Positions 8,904-18,228 of a stretch of DNA of 64,000 nucleotides are shown piece after piece. This DNA comes from Phycisphaerae bacterium (GTDB lineage Bacteria > Planctomycetota > Phycisphaerae > UBA1845): the NCBI GenBank assembly GCA_013360585.1, contig JABWBH010000003.1, positions 57,152-121,151 on the forward strand. Direction: 5' to 3'. Made by a program: the position numbers and the translations under genes. The first letter of the stretch is position 1. Each line of letters opens with the position of its first letter. The notes beneath the pieces were generated by a model. That model was not told the DNA's origin. It worked only from the letters and a program-made list of their open reading frames with translations, and ran no database searches.

Positions 8904-10142
8904 ATGAGGACATCGACTTACACCTATCACACGCTGCCGAACGGACTGCGCATCGTCATTGAAGAGATGCCGGATGTTCCGAGTGCGGCGGCAGGATTTC
9001 TGGCGCGGACGGGCGCGCGGGATGAGACGCGTGAGGTGGCAGGAGTGTCTCATTTTCTCGAGCACATGATGTTCAAGGGCACGCCGAAGCGGACGTGGCA
9101 CGAGATCAACAGTGCTTTTGACGCGATGGGCAGCACGTACAACGCCTTCACGAGCAACGACCGGACGTTTTACTACGGGTGGGTTCCGCGGGATCGCCTG
9201 CGCGAGCAGATCGAGCTGCTGGCGGACATGATGCGTTCGACGCTGCCGCCGTCCGAGTTCGAGATGGAGAAGAACGTCATCCTTGAGGAGATTGCGCGGT
9301 CGAAGGACAACCTGGTGTCCGTGGCGTTCGACGTTCTGATGGAGCAGGCGTTCGCGGGACACCCGCTGGCGTGGCCGGTGCTCGGATATGAGGAGACGAT
9401 CCGGTCGCTGCGTCGGGATGCGATGGCGGAGTACTTCGCGCGGCGTTATGCGGCGGACAACCTTATCCTGATCGTTGCGGGGAACGTCAATCCAGGGGAG
9501 GTGATCGGGTGGGCCGAGGCGCTCTGCGGCGCGTGGGCGCCCGCGAGAGACGGGGCGGTGCGCGTCGCTCCGGAGTTGAGAAACGGGCGCGCGGGGCAGA
9601 CGGTGTCGCGTTTTCAGCAGCAGGTGATCATGTGGGCGTTTCCGGCCCCGCCGGGCTGCGTGGACGACGCGGAGCTGGCGTCGGCCACGGCGACGATCCT
9701 CGGCGGGGACAACTCGCGCATCTTCTGGAACGTGGTGCAGAAGGGGTTATGCCCGCGCGCCGGCGCGTTTCACCTGGATTTCTCGGATGCGGGATTGATG
9801 ATTCTCTGGGCGATGTGCGACCCGAAGCATTGCGCGGCGGCGTTTTCGGCGATCCGGGGTGAGGCTGAGCGGATGCAGTCGGGCGGCGTGACGGCGGACG
9901 AGGTCACCCGGATTCGGAACAAGCGTTTGACGTCGCTGGCAGCGGAGGGGGAAGCGCCGTATGACCGGTTGAAGCTTATCATGGACGATGTGGATTATCG
10001 AGGTCGGGCGCGAACCTTGGAGGAGCGCCTGGCGGTGGTGGACGCCATCGAGCCGAGCACCGTGGGAACTTATCTGGCGCGATACCCGGTGACGGGCGAG
10101 GGTTTCCTGGTAAGCGTGGGACCGTCTGACTGGAGAGGATGA
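8904..10142 (+). CDS. M16 family zinc metallopeptidase, active subunit
   Basis: This 412-residue protease carries the inverted zinc motif HFLEH (H50, E53, H54) in VSHFLEHMMFKGT and the downstream Glu-rich helix (EKNVILEEIARSKDN) that gives the third ligand. The fold clamps unfolded peptides. With the catalytically dead partner just upstream it is expected to form a heterodimeric peptidase, perhaps acting on signal peptides or envelope debris; substrates are not deducible. It starts at ATG 8904 (MRTSTYTYHTLPNGLRIV, the classic M16 opening) with AAGGAA just upstream. No signal peptide is obvious, so cytoplasmic action is likely. Confidence 0.92.
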   Translation: MRTSTYTYHTLPNGLRIVIEEMPDVPSAAAGFLARTGARDETREVAGVSHFLEHMMFKGTPKRTWHEINSAFDAMGSTYNAFTSNDRTFYYGWVPRDRLREQIELLADMMRSTLPPSEFEMEKNVILEEIARSKDNLVSVAFDVLMEQAFAGHPLAWPVLGYEETIRSLRRDAMAEYFARRYAADNLILIVAGNVNPGEVIGWAEALCGAWAPARDGAVRVAPELRNGRAGQTVSRFQQQVIMWAFPAPPGCVDDAELASATATILGGDNSRIFWNVVQKGLCPRAGAFHLDFSDAGLMILWAMCDPKHCAAAFSAIRGEAERMQSGGVTADEVTRIRNKRLTSLAAEGEAPYDRLKLIMDDVDYRGRARTLEERLAVVDAIEPSTVGTYLARYPVTGEGFLVSVGPSDWRG

Positions 10143-10227
10143 TCCCGATGGTTCGTCGCGCGGCCTCGCCTGCGGAGTGTTCCCGCAATCCTGGCGAACC
10201 GGTTCGGAGGCGGCGTCGCCGCATTGA

Positions 10228-11067
10228 ATGAACGCACCCGCATCGCAACACGTCACGGTCATCTTCAGCGCGGACGAGCCGGTGCGGGGGAGTACGCGCG
10301 TCGCGTCGCGGGTGCTGGCCGGGGTTTTTCATCTGTCGTTTGCGGGGGCGCTTTTTTACACGGTCTGGTGGCCGGTGGACACCCGACTCACCGAGATCCT
10401 GCTGTGGAACATCCCCTTCACGACGCAGTGGCAGATCGATGAGGCGATGTCGACGCTGCTGGAGGGTCCGGTTGAATCCGCCGCGGTTGCACCGCCATCG
10501 CGGGGGGGCGCGAGCGCCGGGACCGAGGGCGACGCGTTCGTATACCCGCCACGGCAGCGGGCGCCGATCCTGCTGCTGAGCGTTTACGGGGTTGAGGCGG
10601 TAGCGGCGGTGGCGGTTTTGGCGTGGGCGCTTGCAGGCGGACTGGTGTTGGGGCGCATTCTGCCGTCAGGCATCCGGCGGGCCGCGACGCGTGCGGCGAT
10701 GTTGCTTGCGCTGGGACTTGTGTGCTGGGGCGCGTGGATTGCGTGGACGATGCGGACGGGATTTCCGGTGAGCACGGGGCAGATCGCGGTCGGCGGCGCG
10801 GCGATGGTGTGCGCGCTTGTCGGACTCGGGCGCGCCAGCGGCGGGGCGGCGGCTTCGGTGACGGCGTCGATCTGGCAGGTGCTCTGCGGGGCGGCGGCAT
10901 ACGCGGCGGTGACGTTGATGGCGAGGTGCGAAGCCCTGGAGGCGCAGCACACGTCTGCGGCGTTCAAGGCGGGCGTGTTCGCGGGGGTGACGGGATATGC
11001 CTGGTGCGTTCTGGTGATTTCGGTTGTTCGATCCCGCCGGACGTCGGGCGGGTACGTCCGGATGTGA
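10228..11067 (+). CDS. Unknown membrane protein
   Basis: A 279-residue protein with a cytoplasmic-looking N-terminus, one hydrophobic segment near residues 33-50 (LAGVFHLSFAGALFYTVWW), a 60-residue Pro/Ser/Ala-rich extramembrane stretch, then about five membrane segments between residues 110 and 270. No catalytic motif is visible. It sits 85 bp after the M16 pair and 50 bp before another small membrane protein, so the three may share a transcript. I do not recognise a family. Confidence 0.6.
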   Translation: MNAPASQHVTVIFSADEPVRGSTRVASRVLAGVFHLSFAGALFYTVWWPVDTRLTEILLWNIPFTTQWQIDEAMSTLLEGPVESAAVAPPSRGGASAGTEGDAFVYPPRQRAPILLLSVYGVEAVAAVAVLAWALAGGLVLGRILPSGIRRAATRAAMLLALGLVCWGAWIAWTMRTGFPVSTGQIAVGGAAMVCALVGLGRASGGAAASVTASIWQVLCGAAAYAAVTLMARCEALEAQHTSAAFKAGVFAGVTGYAWCVLVISVVRSRRTSGGYVRM

Positions 11068-11118
11068 GCGTCGCTCGCGGATGACGGCAGCGTTTGAGGG
11101 CTGGGGGAAGGATCTCGG

Positions 11119-11382
11119 ATGTTGCGCGCGATCGGGCTGATCCTGATGTTGGCGGGGCTTTCGCCGGTGGCGCTCACGGCGTTCGGGGTGGTTCGCGCGT
11201 ACCGGTCGCTTTCGGATGCGTCGCTGGATCTGTCGTCGACGGAGCCGGCGGAGACGATTCTGCGTGAGCGGGCGGGGCTGACGCTGGAGTGGCTGATGAT
11301 GACGGCGCCCCTCATTCTGCTGGGCGGGGTGCTGTATATCGCTGGCAGCGTCCGAAAACGCCGACGGGGGCGCCCGAGGTAG
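11119..11382 (+). CDS. Small two-helix membrane protein
   Basis: An 87-residue protein with two predicted membrane helices, residues about 5-25 (GLILMLAGLSPVALTAFGVV) and 58-77 (WLMMTAPLILLGGVLYIAG), joined by a loop of about 30 residues. The C-terminus is basic (RKRRRGRPR), which places it in the cytoplasm. The start ATG 11119 is preceded by GGGGGAAGGATC. The position after the unknown membrane protein suggests a shared operon. No function can be assigned. Confidence 0.55.
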   Translation: MLRAIGLILMLAGLSPVALTAFGVVRAYRSLSDASLDLSSTEPAETILRERAGLTLEWLMMTAPLILLGGVLYIAGSVRKRRRGRPR

Positions 11383-11478
11383 TCCAGAATGCCTGTGTCT
11401 CGTCGTTCGCCCAGCGGGCGGGGCGGTTCCGAACCGAGGTTCCCGCGCGACGGAAACGCATCCCTGCGATTGAAGTCC

Positions 11479-11502
11479 GCGCGGGTTGAAGTCTGCGGCT
11501 CG
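11479..11502 (+). repeat. 24-bp dispersed palindromic repeat, copy 1
   Basis: Consensus GCGCGGGYTGAAGYCYGCGG followed by CTYG. Two further copies lie at 17171-17194 and, inverted, at 22601-22624. The core (GCGGG...CCCGC in the best copy) can form a short hairpin. This copy lies in the 255-bp gap between two plus-strand genes. Confidence 0.6.
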
Positions 11503-11637
11503 CACCTTCGAGCGGATTCTGCCCGCGCCGTTTTCGCGCGTCCTCATGCCTGCGCGCAAGGCTGGCTAACTTATCCCGCGCGGTTGCGCATCCGACGTTC
11601 ATCGTGACGTTTTCGCCGACGTCACGGGGGACGCACG

Positions 11638-12300
11638 TTGAGCCGCGGAATCCTGCTTCTCGCGCTTGTCATGGTTTCGGGTTGCGCCACGGCTTCGAGG
11701 CAAAGCCTTGACGGGGAGCCTTCGATGTCGTCCGCCACGCTGGCGGGGACTTCCGCAGCGCTGCAGTTGGAGCAGGAGTGCGGGGGCGTCAACGACAGCG
11801 CCGAAGCGGAGCAAAGGCTCGAAGCGATCGGAGAGTGGCTGACGTTGAGTTGCGCGGAGCTGCCGCGCGCGTGCCGGTACCGATTGCTGAACGAGTGCGG
11901 GATGAACGCGTTCTCGCTGCCGGGGCGGATTTACCTGACGCGCGGTTTGTACGCGCGTCTGAACGATGATGATCTCCTGACGGCGGCGCTGGCGCATGAG
12001 TTCGCGCATCTGGTGCGGGACGACAGCCTGCGCCCGCGGTGTGCCGACGAGCGGGAGGCGCTGGAGCGGGAGATGCTGGCGGACGCGATGGCGGTGGACT
12101 ACCTGCGGCGCTGCGGGGCGGATCCGACGGCGATGGCTCGTCTGATCGAGATCGTCGCAGGCGAGCAGCCCGAGGGATGGGCGACACGGCGCATCGCGCG
12201 GCTGCCGCGGCCGGCGGTGCCGGACGATCCTCGCTGGCTCCGGGATCCCGGACTGCGACGCTTCGAGGCGGGCCAGCGCGGAGGGGGACTCGGACAATGA
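11638..12300 (+). CDS. M48-like metallopeptidase lipoprotein
   Basis: A 220-residue lipoprotein. The signal peptide ends in a lipobox (VSGC, Cys16). HEFAH (H120, E121, H124) in LAHEFAHLVRDDS is the zinc HExxH motif, and EREMLADAMAVDYL some 25 residues later supplies the third ligand, as in the M48 BepA/LoiP group. It would sit on the inner face of the outer membrane and may act in protein quality control. The start is TTG 11638. The chain is shorter than BepA and lacks its TPR half. A large gene-poor stretch follows. Confidence 0.85.
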   Translation: MSRGILLLALVMVSGCATASRQSLDGEPSMSSATLAGTSAALQLEQECGGVNDSAEAEQRLEAIGEWLTLSCAELPRACRYRLLNECGMNAFSLPGRIYLTRGLYARLNDDDLLTAALAHEFAHLVRDDSLRPRCADEREALEREMLADAMAVDYLRRCGADPTAMARLIEIVAGEQPEGWATRRIARLPRPAVPDDPRWLRDPGLRRFEAGQRGGGLGQ

Positions 12301-13122
12301 TTCTCTGAGCCTGCGCCTGCCTCCGGATGTGAACAGTGAACCGGAAAGGCTTTCCGCAGAATCTTCGCGCTATCTCGGCGATACTGCGGAGTCGCCGGTG
12401 CGGATGCGTGGCGGAGGGGCGGCTGGGGGGTTTGCTTCGTCGTCGCCCGGACGCGCGGTGACCGAGGGTTCGTGCTTTTCCCTGGTACCCCCGCAGTAGC
12501 TCTTCAGCCGTCTGCGGTCAAGCCTCGGGCAAATGTTACGATGAGCAATTTGCGCCAGGAGAGGTTTTCCGTTGCTCTAACGGCGTGACACGGAAGTCGT
12601 TGGCCCATCGTTCGGATTTGCTTCTGGCGGCGGCGCTTCGCGGTGAACGGAGCGAAACGCAGGCGCGCCAACCTGCGTTGAACGCAATGCCCGCTGTGCA
12701 TCCGGTACTGGGGCCGAGGCCGACGCCTCCACAACGTGGATTGGAACGGACCGCCGTCCGCCAAGGATTTTAAGCATCCGAAGTTGAATCGTGCTCATGA
12801 AGTAGGCTCCTCGCGTTCACAGCGCTTCAAAGAAGACTCCTGACGATCGAATCAAGCGCCACGATGATACCTGCCACGCCCCTGCGGGTCGAACCCCGCT
12901 CGAAGGTGAACACACGCCGGCGAACAGGTCGTCGTCACACATGCCGAGCCGGCAAGCACCGAGCCGTCGCGCATCCACGGCCAGCGGACGTCGAGTCGGC
13001 GGTCGTGTGGACAAGTCGCGCATCGCGGGCGCACGCCAGGAGCCCGCGCGAAAATACGCTCGCTGGTTCATTGACCGGGAAGCAAAGCCGTAACGCCTGA
13101 GGCCCATGCCGGCGGCGCGGCG
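12301..13122. other. Gene-poor intergenic stretch
   Basis: About 820 bp between an M48 gene (plus) and a nucleotidyltransferase (minus), which converge here. Codon bias is weak in all frames. The only ORF with a convincing ribosome site is the 73-codon minus frame listed at 12577-12798. No strong terminator was found by eye. Confidence 0.5.
12577..12798 (-). CDS. Possible small protein of unknown function
   Basis: A 73-codon frame starting MSTIQLRMLKILGGRRSVPI. Its ATG (12798) follows GAGGAG at eight bases, an excellent site for this genome. The first 25 residues look protein-like; the rest is Pro/Ala/Arg-rich and could be chance. There are no known motifs. It could equally be a decayed gene. 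Confidence 0.3.
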   Translation of the reverse strand: MSTIQLRMLKILGGRRSVPIHVVEASASAPVPDAQRALRSTQVGAPAFRSVHREAPPPEANPNDGPTTSVSRR

Positions 13123-13575
13123 TCAGGAAGGCAAATGAGAGAGATCGTCACGGTCACGATCACGACCCGCTGCGGCTTTGTTCGTTCTGAGGTCGTTAAG
13201 ACTGATGACGTCAATGAGAAGATCGCCGGAAACCAGCACGACCCGACGCGGGTAGCAGACCTCGAATTGCACGCCGGAGATCGAGGTAAGCAACTCGAGT
13301 CGAAGCGGCGGAACGCCCATGCGGACGAGCTTGCCCGGCGAGCTTAGAAGGGGTTCGACTTCGGCAGCGGAAGCGAACCCGAAGACCTTCAGCGCCGCGA
13401 CGACTCGGGCGGCGTTTTCAGGCGTCGCAGACACCCAGACGTCGAGATCCGCCGTCGTTCGGGGGTATCCGTGGAAGCCCACCGCGTAACCGCCGACCAC
13501 GAGATATCTGACCTCATGCTTGTTCAGCAACTTCAAGAACTCTCTGAAGTCGGGCGGTAGCTGGGTCGTATCCAT
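13123..13575 (-). CDS. Nucleotidyltransferase-fold protein (DUF6036/MNT-like)
   Basis: A 150-residue protein of the minimal nucleotidyltransferase fold: VRYLVVGGYAVGFHGYPRTTADLDVWVS contains the GG(x)10-14DxD signature (GGYAV, then DLDVW), and a further acidic strand lies near GVQFEV. Such stand-alone domains are often the toxin or modifier half of two-gene modules (MenT/MNT-like, AbiEii-like). Here it follows a 71-codon gene that it overlaps by 62 bp, so coupled translation is likely. The substrate is unknown: nucleotide transfer to tRNA or to a partner protein would be typical, but this is inference. Confidence 0.8.
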   Translation of the reverse strand: MDTTQLPPDFREFLKLLNKHEVRYLVVGGYAVGFHGYPRTTADLDVWVSATPENAARVVAALKVFGFASAAEVEPLLSSPGKLVRMGVPPLRLELLTSISGVQFEVCYPRRVVLVSGDLLIDVISLNDLRTNKAAAGRDRDRDDLSHLPS

Positions 13576-13729
13576 AGGCGACCTGCCTCATGTACTCCAG
13601 GGCACGAAGGCGCTTCTGCGGCGACTGCGCCCACCAGTAGCGATTGTCCGCCTCCGCGGCTTCCTCGAAACTGGAGGCCGTCGAGAATGCGGTGCGGTCG
13701 AAACGGAATTCGGCGACTAGCGGATTCAT
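13514..13729 (-). CDS. Small partner protein of the nucleotidyltransferase
   Basis: A 71-residue protein (MNPLVAEFRFDRTAFSTASS...), ATG 13729 with GAGGAT just upstream. It has Trp/Tyr-rich and helical segments (DNRYWWAQSPQKRLRALEYM) and ends VAYGYDPATARLQRVLEVAE. I recall similar small proteins directly upstream of nucleotidyltransferase genes in other planctomycete and cyanobacterial genomes. Its last 20 codons are read in a second frame as the start of the nucleotidyltransferase. It may act as antitoxin or regulatory subunit; there is no direct proof. Confidence 0.7.
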   Translation of the reverse strand: MNPLVAEFRFDRTAFSTASSFEEAAEADNRYWWAQSPQKRLRALEYMRQVAYGYDPATARLQRVLEVAEQA

Positions 13730-13771
13730 CAGGGATCCTCGATGGGGTTGATTATCCCCCCGGAACGCCCT

Positions 13772-14824
13772 CTACGCCAACCCGATCCCCTTATCCAGAT
13801 AGACGTCCTGAATCGCATTCAGCAGCTTCACGCCGTCGGGCATCGGTTTCTGGAACGCTTTGCGTCCGGAGATCAGGCCCATGCCGCCGGCGCGTTTGTT
13901 GATGACGGCCGTGCGGACGGCGTCGGCGAGGTCGCTTTCACCCTTCGATTCGCCGCCGGAGTTGATCAGGCCGGCGCGGCCCAGGTAGCAGCCGGCGACC
14001 TGGTAGCGGCACAGGTCGATCGGGTGGTCGCTGGTGAGTTTTTCGTAGACGTACTTGTGCGTCTTGGAGAAGTTGATCGCGGTGAACCCGCCGTTGTTCT
14101 CGGGGAGTTTCTGCTTGATGATGTCGGCCTCGATGGTGACGCCGAGGTGATTCGCCTGGCTGGTCATGTCGGCGGAGACGTGATAATCCTTGCCGTCCTT
14201 CTTGAAGGCGCTGTTGCGCAGGTAGCACCAGAGGACGGTGACCATCCCCAGCTCGTGCGCGTGGTGGAAGGCTTCGCTGACCTCGACGATCTGCCGCCCG
14301 GACTCCTCCGAACCGAAGTAAATCGTCGCGCCGACGGCGGCCGCGCCCATCTGCCACGCCTGCTCGACCTGGGCGAACATGATCTGATCGTACTTGTTCG
14401 GGTAGGAGAGGAACTCGTTGTGATTGAGCTTGACGAGGAAGGGGATCCGATGCGCATACTTCCGCGCGCAGGCCCCGAGCACGCCGAGCGTGGACGCGAC
14501 GGCGTTGCACCCGCCCTCGATGGCGAGCTTGATGATGTTCTCCGGGTCAAAGTAGATCGGGTTCGGCGCGAAGGACGCCCCCGCGCTGTGTTCGATCCCC
14601 TGATCCACCGGAAGGATGGACAGATACCCCGTCCCGCCGAGGCGGCCGTGATCGAAGATCGCCTGAAGGTTGCGCATGACCGTGGGGGGGCGGTCGGAAT
14701 GCGCGAGCACGCGGTCCACGAAATCCGGTCCCGGCGGGTGCAGCAGGGACTTGTCAAGCGTCGTACACCTGTGCTGAAGCAGTTTCGCGGCGTCTGCGCC
14801 GAGAAGATCGGTGACTGTGCTCAT
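13772..14824 (-). CDS. Class I fructose-bisphosphate aldolase (DhnA/FbaB type)
   Basis: Cleaves fructose 1,6-bisphosphate to dihydroxyacetone phosphate and glyceraldehyde 3-phosphate through a Schiff-base lysine. The 350-residue protein begins at ATG 14824 (MSTVTDLLG) with AAGGAAC upstream; the longer open frame has no support. Diagnostic segments are [50 protein letters not shown] and [14 protein letters not shown], all typical of the archaeal/FbaB aldolase group. It stands alone between the nucleotidyltransferase module and an aminotransferase gene, all on the minus strand. Confidence 0.9.
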   Translation of the reverse strand: MSTVTDLLGADAAKLLQHRCTTLDKSLLHPPGPDFVDRVLAHSDRPPTVMRNLQAIFDHGRLGGTGYLSILPVDQGIEHSAGASFAPNPIYFDPENIIKLAIEGGCNAVASTLGVLGACARKYAHRIPFLVKLNHNEFLSYPNKYDQIMFAQVEQAWQMGAAAVGATIYFGSEESGRQIVEVSEAFHHAHELGMVTVLWCYLRNSAFKKDGKDYHVSADMTSQANHLGVTIEADIIKQKLPENNGGFTAINFSKTHKYVYEKLTSDHPIDLCRYQVAGCYLGRAGLINSGGESKGESDLADAVRTAVINKRAGGMGLISGRKAFQKPMPDGVKLLNAIQDVYLDKGIGLA

Positions 14825-14981
14825 GCGTTGTTCCTTTCCGTGGCATCGAGATGGCGGAACCCGACGACGCGAAACCGAAGCGTCGCAACAGGCCGCTCCT
14901 TGTTTTTCGGGAGAAAACGTACCGCGCCTGAACGCCGTCCGAAAGTCCCGCGCAGGCTGTGATGCCGACGACATCCACGTC

Positions 14982-16103
14982 TCAGGACTTCGCCAGGCGG
15001 CAGAGGACTTCGCATCCGCGGCGGATCGTCTCGTTCGGTGCGGCGTAGCTGATCCGGAAGTGCGTGTCGCGCCGGCTGAACACCGATCCCGGGATGATCA
15101 GCACCTGGTTGCGGATCGCCTGCTCGACGAACGCCGTCGCGCTCGGGAACGCGGGCGGGGTCTTCGGGAAGACGTAGAACCCGCCCTCGGGGCGGACGAA
15201 CTCGAAGGCCTTTTCCAGCAGCCCGCAGACCAGATCGCGCTTCGTCCGGTAGTCCGCGACGTGCCCGGACATGTCGCAATCCATCCCGGTCAGCGCCCCC
15301 CACTGAAGCGGCTGCGGCGCGCAGACGAAGGTGTACTGCTGGAGCTTGCACATCTCGGCGATGATCGCGGGCGGTCCGGCGGCGTACCCGAGACGCCAGC
15401 CGGTCATGCCGTAAGACTTTCCGAAACCGCGGAGGATCAGCGTCCGCCCCGGGGCTTCGGCGAAAGCGCTCGGCGCGGCGCGATCATAACTGAGGCGCTG
15501 GTAGATTTCGTCGCTGATGACGAGCAGGTCGTGGCGGATCGCCAGTTGCGCGACGGCGCGCAAGTCCTCGTTGCGGTAGACGACGCCCGTCGGGTTGGCC
15601 GGGGAGTTGAGCATCAGCAGGCGCGTCTTCGGGGTGATCGCCGCGGCGATGCGCTCGGGGTGCAGCCGGAAATCGTCGTACACCGGCACGGGCACGGGCA
15701 CGCCGCCGACCAGGTGGACCAGGTGCGGGTAGCTGACGAAATACGGATCGGTGAAGACGACTTCGTCGCCCGGGTTGACCGTCGCCAGCAGCGCCAGAAG
15801 CAGCCCACCCGACACGCCGGACGTCACCATCACTTCCGGCTCCTGATCGAACTCCGCCGCCAGTTCCCGTCGGATGCGGGCGCGAAGTTCCGGGATGCCT
15901 TGCGTCACCGTGTACCCGTTGCGGTGAGCGCCGATCGCGCGGATCGCCGCCTGACGAGCGGGCTCCGGAACGTCGAAGTCCGGCTGCCCGATCGACAGAT
16001 CGATCGGCGAATCCATCGAGGCCGCCAAGTCGAACACCTTGCGGATGCCTGAGGGACCGATCGGTTTGACGCGATCCGCCAGGAACTTCTCGTCGTGCAT
16101 CAT
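14982..16103 (-). CDS. Class I/II pyridoxal-phosphate aminotransferase
   Basis: A 373-residue fold-type I aminotransferase. Recognisable are [18 protein letters not shown] (N-terminal substrate loop), [23 protein letters not shown] (Asp and Tyr contacting PLP) and [16 protein letters not shown], whose Lys binds PLP. The C-terminal FRISYA contains the carboxylate-binding Arg. This is the aspartate/aromatic aminotransferase-like subgroup; the exact amino acid cannot be read from sequence. ATG 16103 or the adjacent ATG 16100 may be used; the second has better spacing from GGAGG. Confidence 0.88.
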   Translation of the reverse strand: MMHDEKFLADRVKPIGPSGIRKVFDLAASMDSPIDLSIGQPDFDVPEPARQAAIRAIGAHRNGYTVTQGIPELRARIRRELAAEFDQEPEVMVTSGVSGGLLLALLATVNPGDEVVFTDPYFVSYPHLVHLVGGVPVPVPVYDDFRLHPERIAAAITPKTRLLMLNSPANPTGVVYRNEDLRAVAQLAIRHDLLVISDEIYQRLSYDRAAPSAFAEAPGRTLILRGFGKSYGMTGWRLGYAAGPPAIIAEMCKLQQYTFVCAPQPLQWGALTGMDCDMSGHVADYRTKRDLVCGLLEKAFEFVRPEGGFYVFPKTPPAFPSATAFVEQAIRNQVLIIPGSVFSRRDTHFRISYAAPNETIRRGCEVLCRLAKS

Positions 16104-16275
16104 GCTCCTCCGTGTTCGAACACCCTGTTCCGGGGCTTGCGGTTTCGTGACGGCCGATGATAGCGGATCAATCTCGCTGCGTCAGGATCGCGCTGATCCA
16201 AAACCGGCGGACGACGGCGCGTCGGGCGCAGGGTTGGGGGGCTCGCCCGCCGCGACTGCACCTGCCCACCGATCC

Positions 16276-18228
16276 TCAGTCGCACAGCCCCACGACGCTC
16301 AGCGCTTCGATGACATCGTCCAGTCCACCGGACTTATTGTGCGCCCGCCAGCGTTCGGCGTACCCTCGCACAACCTCCACCGGATCTTCCAGATCGCGCA
16401 TTCCGGCGGCGTCGCCGTAACGAGCACCCAGCACGCGCTGCGCCAGCACCCGGCTGAACCGCGCCGCCAGCCGCAGGTCCGCCGCATCGTCGGGGCCGGG
16501 CAGTCCGGCGCCGATGCTCCCGTCCCGCGCTGCACGGACATCATCCAGCGTCCGAACAAACTCCGCCGCATCGTCGGCAAGCCGCCGCCACGTCGTCGCT
16601 CCGGGAAGATTTACCGTTTCGGCCAGCACCTCGGTCGGCGACCGCAGCAACGTCCAGGTTTCACAATGATCCGCAACCGCCGCCGTCCGGCGCAACAGCG
16701 CGACGACCTCCGCATCCTCTGTCCCGAGCACCCACCGCGCGAACCGGTGATCGAACGCCGCTCCGCCGGACTCCCGCGTTCCGCTCCAGGCGCATGACGC
16801 CCCGAGGGCGATTCCGTGCATCGAGCATCCGAGAGCGTTGAAATGCCCGTGATCGCCCCAGTCTGTGTTCAGCAGGCCCGCGGCGCCGGCCGCAAGCCCC
16901 GCACGGGCGAAATCGACGACGTTCCGCTCCGCCAGACCGATCGCGTTGAGGATCCGCTTCCAGCCGGTCGTTCCGGGGCAGACGACGGTCTCGAACCCGG
17001 CTTCGACAAAGCGTCGCGTCATGTCGTAGCGCGTTCCGGCGTCGTAACCCCAGTGCAGGATCGCAAGATCGCCCGGCAGGGCGTCGAGCGGACTGGAGGG
17101 GCGGTCCGGCGCGCGACCTGAGATCGGGGAGGGCGGGTTTGCCGGAGCGTTGTCGCCGGCCTTCGTGATTGCGCGGGCTGAAGCCTGCGGCTCGGAACTC
17201 AGGTGGTTCACCAGCACGTCGCTCCACATCTGCGCCCGCCGTCCGCGAGACTGCACGAAGCGGACCGTGTCGGCGATGCGGCGGACGTAGGCTTGCGCCC
17301 GCCCTGCGGCGTCGAGCGTTGCGGCGTTGCGCCCTCGCCCGAGGTCGTGAGGTTCGTCGCCGCAGAGGTTGACGACCGGGCTTTTGAAGGCATCGAGCAC
17401 GTCGCCCCAGATACGCTCGACGAGGCGCATCGACTCGGGATTCAGCACATCCAGAGTGAATCCGCGCGCCCGCTCCGGCCAGTTCATGTGTGCCCACGTC
17501 TTCGTCGCCTCGATTTCGGCCAGATGCCGGTACTTCGGCATCGAGAGCACGCGACCGAGGTGGCCCATCGTCGCCACGGCGGGCACGAGCGCGATGAAAC
17601 GCTCCCGCGCGTACGCATCCACCTCACGGATTTCGTCGGGCGTCAGTCCGTGCTCCGCGTCGCAGATGTCCGGATCGAACGCGAACGTGAAAGCGTGCTC
17701 GATGTAGAGTTGAAGCTGGTTCACCTTGAGGGCGGAGAGGCGGTCGATCAGGCGTTTCAACGTCTCGACCGTCGGGACTTTTCCCCGGGTGACGTCGTGC
17801 AGCAGGCCGCGCAGGGTGAACGCCGGCTGATCCCGGATGACGCAGCACGGCGCCGCATCGGGAAACAACCCGAGCAACTGGCGCAGCGTCTGCAAGCCGA
17901 GGAAACACCCCTCCGCCGAACCTCCGATCAACTCAACGCGATCGGGTGCGACGCGCAGTTCGTAGCCCTGCGGATGCGCGATCCGGGTGGGAGATTCCGC
18001 CAGGTGCAGCAGCGTCTTCGTCGACCGGCGCGTGTTCGCACCGTCGAGTCCTTGCACATTGCGCGAAAGGACGCCGGCAAGGATACGATCAACCTCACGG
18101 CGCACGCGATCATCCGCGCAGGATTCCACCGGCGCCAGTCCCGGCGCCCAGCGGCAGCGCCCGGGTCGCCTCTCGATGACCGCCGGCGTCGGCATCAACA
18201 GCGAGTTCAGAATACCGTCCTCAATCAT
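16276..18228 (-). CDS. Family 20 glycoside hydrolase (beta-N-acetylhexosaminidase-like)
   Basis: A 650-residue protein. An N-terminal GH20b-like domain (residues about 1-130, ending GCFLGLQTLRQLL) precedes the catalytic barrel, which opens with FTLRGLLHDVTRGKVPTVET. Catalytic Asp-Glu is the pair in VNLCGDEPHDLG; LVPAVATMGHLGRV and DWGDHGHFNALG also match the family. It would remove terminal N-acetylhexosamine from glycans or peptidoglycan fragments, using substrate-assisted catalysis. No signal peptide is evident, so it may be cytoplasmic. A Pro/Ala-rich insert around residues 340-375 contains a translated copy of the dispersed 24-bp repeat (17171-17194). It starts at ATG 18228 with AAAGGG upstream. 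Confidence 0.85.
   Translation of the reverse strand: MIEDGILNSLLMPTPAVIERRPGRCRWAPGLAPVESCADDRVRREVDRILAGVLSRNVQGLDGANTRRSTKTLLHLAESPTRIAHPQGYELRVAPDRVELIGGSAEGCFLGLQTLRQLLGLFPDAAPCCVIRDQPAFTLRGLLHDVTRGKVPTVETLKRLIDRLSALKVNQLQLYIEHAFTFAFDPDICDAEHGLTPDEIREVDAYARERFIALVPAVATMGHLGRVLSMPKYRHLAEIEATKTWAHMNWPERARGFTLDVLNPESMRLVERIWGDVLDAFKSPVVNLCGDEPHDLGRGRNAATLDAAGRAQAYVRRIADTVRFVQSRGRRAQMWSDVLVNHLSSEPQASARAITKAGDNAPANPPSPISGRAPDRPSSPLDALPGDLAILHWGYDAGTRYDMTRRFVEAGFETVVCPGTTGWKRILNAIGLAERNVVDFARAGLAAGAAGLLNTDWGDHGHFNALGCSMHGIALGASCAWSGTRESGGAAFDHRFARWVLGTEDAEVVALLRRTAAVADHCETWTLLRSPTEVLAETVNLPGATTWRRLADDAAEFVRTLDDVRAARDGSIGAGLPGPDDAADLRLAARFSRVLAQRVLGARYGDAAGMRDLEDPVEVVRGYAERWRAHNKSGGLDDVIEALSVVGLCD
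17171..17194 (+). repeat. 24-bp dispersed repeat, copy 2, inside the GH20 gene
   Basis: Sequence GCGCGGGCTGAAGCCTGCGG plus CTCG, differing from copy 1 at two bases. It is read on the minus strand as the residues EPQASARA in the GH20 linker, so a mobile palindrome seems to have been absorbed into coding sequence. Confidence 0.6.

Noticed and set aside
12817..13107. 96-codon minus-strand ORF MGLRRYGFAS...
   Set aside because: Composition is Arg/Ala/Pro-rich with no ribosome site and no domain-like pattern; treated as chance.
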